Below are positions 41,650 through 45,878 of a stretch of DNA of 45,878 nucleotides, one piece after another. How positions within the stretch are numbered: the stretch's first letter is position 1; each line of letters begins with the position of its first letter. Below the pieces are notes generated by a model, which was given only the letters and a program-made list of their open reading frames with translations, was not told the DNA's origin and did not search any database. Made by a program: the position numbers and the translations under genes. Location of the stretch: assembly GCA_028282105.1 (NCBI GenBank), contig JANQIO010000240.1:1-45878 (forward strand), given 5' to 3'. The stretch is from Halieaceae bacterium (GTDB lineage Bacteria > Pseudomonadota > Gammaproteobacteria > Pseudomonadales > Halieaceae).

Positions 41650-42542
41650 GTGCACCGGCCCTGCTGGTGGATGCCAGTATCTATATCTTTCGCGCCTATT
41701 TTTCCCTGCCGGAACGCTGGCACAGTCCGGAGGGGTACCCCCTCAACGCGGTCTACGGCTACACCAGTTTCCTGGTGGAACTGCTGGAGCAGTTGCCCGA
41801 GGGCGCCGTGCTGGCCGCCGCGTTTGATGAGAGCCTCGGGACCTGCTTCCGCAACGATCTCTACCCGGGCTACAAGGCCAGCCGCGAGCTGCCCGATGAG
41901 GCGCTGGCCTTCCAGCTCAATGCCTGTCGCGCGGTCACCGAGGCGCTGGGCATTCCCTGCCTGGGCGGCGAGCGTTACGAGGCCGATGACTATATCGCCA
42001 CCCTGGCGGCGCAGTCCCGCGACGCCGGTCAGTCGGTGACGGTGGTGACCCGTGACAAGGACCTGGGCCAGCTTCTGCTGGGGGCATCCGACCGCCTTTG
42101 GGACTTCGCCGCGGGCAGCCACCTGGACGCCGCTGGCTTCACCGAGCGCTTTGGGGTGACGCCCGCGCAGTTCCCGGATTACCAGGGGCTGGTTGGCGAC
42201 GCCATTGACGATATTCCCGGCGTGCCCTCGATTGGCGCCAAGTCCGGTGCCCGCTTGATCGGTGCTTTTGGCGACCTGGAAACCCTGGGGGCCAATCGCC
42301 AGGCACTGGACGGCCTCGGTCTGCGCGGCGCGGCGCGCATCAGCCGGGCGCTGGAAGACCACTGGGACCAGGCCCTGCTGTCCCGCGAGCTGGCGCGACT
42401 GGAGGCGGCGGTGCCCGAGGTGGAACTGCCCGCAGCCTTCACAGCCAGCGCTGAGGCTATCGACGCCACCCTGGATTACCTCGGCGAGATCAGCCTGGGC
42501 GGCGCAGTGCTGGGCCGTCTCAGACGACTGCAGGCCCAGTGA
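41646..42542 (+). CDS. xni: 5'-3' exonuclease, ExoIX/Xni-like
   Basis: A 298-residue FEN-family nuclease: LLVDASIYIFRAYFSLPE, LAAAFDESLGTCFRNDLYPGYKASR, GERYEADDYIATLA and VVTRDKDLGQLL form the acidic metal site. DAIDDIPGVPSIGAKSGARLI is the helix-hairpin-helix DNA-binding motif. It equals the exonuclease domain of Pol I without the polymerase. GTG 41646 overlaps epmC, and its stop overlaps pdxB. Confidence 0.87.
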   Translation: MSAPALLVDASIYIFRAYFSLPERWHSPEGYPLNAVYGYTSFLVELLEQLPEGAVLAAAFDESLGTCFRNDLYPGYKASRELPDEALAFQLNACRAVTEALGIPCLGGERYEADDYIATLAAQSRDAGQSVTVVTRDKDLGQLLLGASDRLWDFAAGSHLDAAGFTERFGVTPAQFPDYQGLVGDAIDDIPGVPSIGAKSGARLIGAFGDLETLGANRQALDGLGLRGAARISRALEDHWDQALLSRELARLEAAVPEVELPAAFTASAEAIDATLDYLGEISLGGAVLGRLRRLQAQ

Positions 42543-43651
42543 TGAAGCTGCTGGCGGATCGCAATATGGCGGGCCTGGCAATGCTGGAAACGCTGGGCGA
42601 GGTAGAGCTGTTTGACGGCCGTGCGCTGGATGCCCGGGCGTTGGCCGATGCCGATGCCCTGTTGGTGCGCTCGGTGACGCGTATAGACGATGCGCTGTTG
42701 GACGGTGGCAAACTGCGCTTTGTGGGCTCCGCCACCAGTGGTATCGACCACGTGGATCGCGCGGCACTGGCAGCGCGCGGCATTCCTTTCGCCTACGCGC
42801 CCGGCTCCAATGCCGACTCCGTTGTTGACTACGTCCTGAGCGCGCTGTGCCAGCACCCGGCGCAGTTCGCCCGGCTGCTGGACGGAGAGCCGCTGGGGAT
42901 TATCGGCTACGGCCATATCGGCAGGCGTCTGCACCAGCGGCTCGCCCGGCTCGGTATCTCCTGTCGGGCTTATGATCCCTGGCTGGAAGGCCTCGAGGCG
43001 CTGGCGGAACTGGATGCGGTGCTGTCCTGCCCGGTGCTGTGCCTGCACGCCGCCCTCACTCGGGAAATGCCCTGGCCCAGTGAGCATATGCTGGATGCTG
43101 AACAGCTCTCGCAACTGCCTTTTGAGGCACTGCTGCTGAACGCCGGGCGCGGTGAATTGATCGCCACCGAGGTATTGCTGTCACTGGCGGCGAGTCGCCC
43201 GGATATTAGCCTGGTGCTGGATGTCTGGGAGGGGGAGCCCGAGCTGGAGCAGCGCCTGCTGCAACACAGCCGCTTCGGCAGCGCCCATATCGCCGGCTAC
43301 AGCACCGACGGTAAGCTGCGCGCCACCGGGATGCTGGCCGCGGCGCTGTGCGATGCGCTGGGTCTGCAGACTGACAATCCCGCTGCTATTGGCCTGCCCG
43401 CCCTGCCGGTCAGCGTGCCCGCGAAACTCCGGGGGCAGGCATTGCTGAGCTGGCTGGTCGGCCAGGTCTATGACCTGCGTGAAGATGATGCCATGTTGCG
43501 TGCGGTGGCGCCGGGCGGTTTCGACCAGCTGCGCAAGCAGTATGGCCTGCGAAGGGAAGTGGGAGCGCTCAGCATCGAGAACCTCGACTCCCTGGACCCG
43601 GCTAGCCAGGCACTGTGCCAGGCGCTGGTCGACTACCCACCCCTGGGTTAG
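42542..43651 (+). CDS. pdxB: 4-Phosphoerythronate dehydrogenase
   Basis: The 369-residue D-2-hydroxyacid dehydrogenase starts MKLLADRNMAGLAMLETLGEVELFDGRALDARALADADALLVRSVTRID. NAD motif GIIGYGHIGRRLHQRL and the C-terminal PdxB dimerisation domain (HIAGYSTDGKLRATGMLAAAL) are present. It makes 3-hydroxy-4-phosphohydroxy-alpha-ketobutyrate-type product on the DXP-dependent pyridoxal phosphate route. ATG 42542 is preferred over the adjacent GTG 42539. Confidence 0.95.
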   Translation: MKLLADRNMAGLAMLETLGEVELFDGRALDARALADADALLVRSVTRIDDALLDGGKLRFVGSATSGIDHVDRAALAARGIPFAYAPGSNADSVVDYVLSALCQHPAQFARLLDGEPLGIIGYGHIGRRLHQRLARLGISCRAYDPWLEGLEALAELDAVLSCPVLCLHAALTREMPWPSEHMLDAEQLSQLPFEALLLNAGRGELIATEVLLSLAASRPDISLVLDVWEGEPELEQRLLQHSRFGSAHIAGYSTDGKLRATGMLAAALCDALGLQTDNPAAIGLPALPVSVPAKLRGQALLSWLVGQVYDLREDDAMLRAVAPGGFDQLRKQYGLRREVGALSIENLDSLDPASQALCQALVDYPPLG

Positions 43652-43665
43652 AGGCGCGAGGAGCA

Positions 43666-44814
43666 ATGCTGAAAATTGGCCTGTTGGTAAATCCCTATGC
43701 CGGGCTCGGTGGTCCGGTGGGCCTGAAAGGCAGTGATGGGGCAGAGATTCGTGACGAGGCACTCAAGCGCGGCGCCAGACCTCGCGCGGTCGAGCGCGCC
43801 CACCGCGCGATGGCATTGCTGGAGGGCGCTGATGTGGAGATCGTCTGCTGGCAGGGCGCCATGGGCAGCGCGGCGCTGGAGGGCCTGGATCTGGCCTGGC
43901 AGGTCTGCGGTAAAACCGCGGCGCAGCCCACTGCTGAGATGCCAACTACGGCGGAGGATACTGCCCGGGCGGCACGGGACATTGCCGCGCAGCAACCGGA
44001 TGTGCTGGTGTTTGCCGGCGGCGATGGCACGGCGCGGGATATCCTCGATGCGGTGGGCGACCGGGTGGCGGCGCTGGGGATTCCCAGCGGTGTGAAGATG
44101 CACTCTGCGGTGTATGCAGTATCCCCGGAGGCGGCGGGCGAGTTGTTGAAACGCCTGGCGGCTGCGGGCCTGGTGAATGTCGAACTGCGCGAGGTGCGCG
44201 ATATCGATGAGGATGCCTTCCGCGAGGGCGTGGTGAAGGCGCGCTACTACGGCGAGCTGCTGACCCCAGAGGAGGGGCACTTCCTGCAGCGCACCAAGGT
44301 GGCGGGTGTCGAGTCCGAGGAGTTGGTGGCCGAAGAGATCGCCGCTGATATCGTCGAGTCGCTGGCTCCTGGGCATATCTACCTGATCGGTCCCGGCAGC
44401 ACGACGGCGGCGATCATGGCAGAGCTGGGCCTGCCCAATACCTTGCTGGGCGTGGATGCGATCCGTGACGGCGAAGTGCTGTTAAGCGATGCCGGGGAGG
44501 CCCAGTTGCTGGACCTGCTGGCCCGGGCACAGCAGCCCGCGGAAATCATCGTCACCGCCATCGGCGGCCAGGGCCATGTGTTTGGACGCGGCAACCAGCA
44601 GTTCAGCCCGGCGGTGCTGCGCGCCGTGGGCCTGGACAACATCACCATTGTTGCGGGCAAGGGCAAGATCAAGGGCCTCAACGGCGCACCGCTGCTGGTG
44701 GACACCAATGACCCGGCGCTGGACGCCGCCCTGTGTGGTTACCGCAAGGTGGTAACCGGCTACCATGACGCCATTCTTTACCCGGTGGCCACGCTGCCGG
44801 CACTCGACGACTGA
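43666..44814 (+). CDS. ATP-NAD kinase family protein (COG3199-like)
   Basis: A 382-residue protein starting KIGLLVNPYAGLGGPVGLKGSDG, with the diacylglycerol/NAD kinase signature VLVFAGGDGTARDILDAVG and a second-substrate block LIGPGSTTAAIMAELGLPNTLLGVDAI. This longer branch is distinct from the usual NadK. It probably phosphorylates NAD or a related diol-containing substrate. AGGAG precedes the ATG; it lies 14 nt after pdxB and may share its transcript. Confidence 0.85.
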   Translation: MLKIGLLVNPYAGLGGPVGLKGSDGAEIRDEALKRGARPRAVERAHRAMALLEGADVEIVCWQGAMGSAALEGLDLAWQVCGKTAAQPTAEMPTTAEDTARAARDIAAQQPDVLVFAGGDGTARDILDAVGDRVAALGIPSGVKMHSAVYAVSPEAAGELLKRLAAAGLVNVELREVRDIDEDAFREGVVKARYYGELLTPEEGHFLQRTKVAGVESEELVAEEIAADIVESLAPGHIYLIGPGSTTAAIMAELGLPNTLLGVDAIRDGEVLLSDAGEAQLLDLLARAQQPAEIIVTAIGGQGHVFGRGNQQFSPAVLRAVGLDNITIVAGKGKIKGLNGAPLLVDTNDPALDAALCGYRKVVTGYHDAILYPVATLPALDD

Positions 44815-44830
44815 AGCTGGGAGGGACACC

Positions 44831-45878
44831 ATGCACACCATCAAGCGCACACTGTTGCTGGCCGCGCTGCTGACACTGTTGGCGGCCTGCGCACAGGAAG
44901 CCGGCCCGCCCCGGAAGGCCAGTTTTGCCAGCATTGTCGCGGCCGCCGAGCAGCGTGAGGGTTTTTACAGGCTTCACTGGCACGCTGGCGATGGCAAGCT
45001 GTACCTGGAAATCGCCGAGTTCGATACACCATTCCTTTATGTGTCCTGGCTGGCGCGCGGCGTCGGTTCCAATGACCTGGGCCTGGATCGTGGCCAGCTC
45101 GGTGATACCCGGATGGCGCGTTTTCAGCGGGTCGGGCCGCGGGTACTACTGGTGCAGGATAACCTCGAGTACCGCGCCGAATCCGACGATATGGACGAGC
45201 GCGCGGCGGTGCAGCAGTCCTTTGCCTTCTCGGTGCTGGGCGGTTTTCATATTGCCGCCGAGGCCGCGGACGGCCGGGTGCTGGTGGATGCCACCGCGTT
45301 CTTCCTGCGCGACGCCCATGGCGTGGCAGACAGCCTGAAGGACAGCGAGGAGGGGGACTACAAGGCCGCGCCGGAGCTGTCGAGTATTTACCTGGCCAAT
45401 ACCCGGGGCTTCCCCGACAACACCGAAGTGGAAGCCATTGTCACCCTGACCGGCAAGCCGACGGGCCAGTACCTGCCGACGGTGGTGCCGGATCCGACCA
45501 GGGTGTCGGTGCATGTGCGCCATTCGCTGGTGCGGCTGCCAGACGACAACTACACACCGGTACCCTTTGAGCCGCGCTCAGGGTATTTCGACCCGGCGTT
45601 CTCCGGCAGCTTCGCGGATTACGCCACGCCCATACACCAGCGGCTGCACCGGGCCTGGTTGCCGCGTCACCGCCTGGAGAAGCGAGATCCCGACGCCGAG
45701 CTGAGCGAGGCTGTAGAGCCTATTGTTTACTACCTGGACCGCGGCGCTCCCGAGCCGGTGCGCTCGGCGCTGCTGGAGGGCGCCCGCTGGTGGAACCAGG
45801 CGTTCGAGGCAGCGGGTTATCGCGACGCGTTCCGGGTCGAAGTGCTGCCCGAGGGCGCTGACCCGATGGACGTGCGCT
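44831..45878 (+). CDS. DUF5117/DUF5118 zinc metalloprotease-like lipoprotein, 5' part
   Basis: The frame runs off the right end, so only about 349 residues are visible. A lipoprotein signal MHTIKRTLLLAALLTLLAAC places the Cys at residue 20. The region FYRLHWHAGDGKLYLEIAEFDTPFLYVSWLARGVGSNDLGLDRGQLGD is typical of DUF5118/DUF5117 proteins. ARWWNQAFEAAGYRDAFRVEVLP is the lead-in to the zinc-peptidase domain, whose HExxH would lie beyond the edge. Substrates of this group are unknown. Anchoring to the outer membrane is inferred from the lipobox. Confidence 0.8.
   Translation, partial: MHTIKRTLLLAALLTLLAACAQEAGPPRKASFASIVAAAEQREGFYRLHWHAGDGKLYLEIAEFDTPFLYVSWLARGVGSNDLGLDRGQLGDTRMARFQRVGPRVLLVQDNLEYRAESDDMDERAAVQQSFAFSVLGGFHIAAEAADGRVLVDATAFFLRDAHGVADSLKDSEEGDYKAAPELSSIYLANTRGFPDNTEVEAIVTLTGKPTGQYLPTVVPDPTRVSVHVRHSLVRLPDDNYTPVPFEPRSGYFDPAFSGSFADYATPIHQRLHRAWLPRHRLEKRDPDAELSEAVEPIVYYLDRGAPEPVRSALLEGARWWNQAFEAAGYRDAFRVEVLPEGADPMDVR

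Noticed and set aside
1-45878. CRISPR arrays, tRNA or rRNA genes, insertion sequences
   Set aside because: No regularly spaced direct repeats, no tRNA-like cloverleaf or rRNA sequence, and no transposase-like protein were recognised on reading either strand; a dedicated tRNA search was not possible.

Overview
The window is high-GC DNA packed with short-spaced genes from a gammaproteobacterium. The housekeeping set (prmB, aroC, folE, gpsA, htpG, pdxB, epmC, tusA, yheU, an ExoIX-type exonuclease) together with the environmental accessory genes suggests a marine, Halieaceae/Cellvibrionales-like bacterium. That placement is an inference from gene content and protein style, not from a marker phylogeny. 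No rRNA, tRNA, CRISPR array, integrase or transposase gene was recognised.

Bases 1-4140 are accessory DNA. Two VOC-fold genes are followed by a relic of an integron-like cassette array. It has one attC-like site with a good core, two degraded attC-like hairpins that share a 37-38 nt repeat, and three small orphan membrane-protein genes. Then come a DUF2164 gene, a Gdx/SugE-type SMR exporter, a FosA-like glutathione transferase and an AAC(6')-like acetyltransferase. Bases 4300-8450 hold small stand-alone genes: a fused hotdog thioesterase, a SET-domain methyltransferase, a small DUF7661-like gene, a membrane protein, a GNAT, and a MarR gene divergent from a rhodanese-DoxX pair with two palindromic operators between them. 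A winged-helix/TPR membrane regulator fills 8705-11104.

Bases 11130-17700 are mainly minus-strand. A four-gene operon (OsmC-like, flavin monooxygenase, AhpD-like, cysteine synthase-glutaredoxin fusion), a GNAT, a secreted protein of unknown function and a DUF4242 gene lie here. The operon, the secreted-protein gene and the DUF4242 gene are each preceded by a copy of the same ungapped 55-80 bp upstream module (direct GGTCAGGA repeats, then CAGTCAAG, 20 nt, CAGYAT). This looks like a small undescribed regulon and is the most interesting signal in the window.

Bases 17705-25100 carry a Zn-peptidase, a DUF389 membrane protein preceded by a consensus sigma-54 promoter and a very short two-hairpin transcript, a Tat-exported FAD oxidase, a DsrE-like protein, a DUF4258/DUF2283 pair in which each gene carries one in-frame stop, a LysE exporter divergent from an Lrp regulator, an ABM-domain protein and a TauE/SafE transporter. 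Bases 25107-31700 hold a Ca2+/Na+ antiporter and a MexEF-like RND pump divergent from a MexT-like LysR regulator, with a strong terminator between the two pump genes.

From 31700 onward the region is core-like: sigma-32-driven htpG; gpsA-sixA-hydrolase-DUF4892; a pair of inverted palindromic repeat elements; folE; prmB-aroC-small membrane protein; gcvR; and the overlapping yheU-tusA-epmC-exonuclease-pdxB series, an ATP-NAD kinase-like gene and a truncated DUF5117-type metalloprotease.
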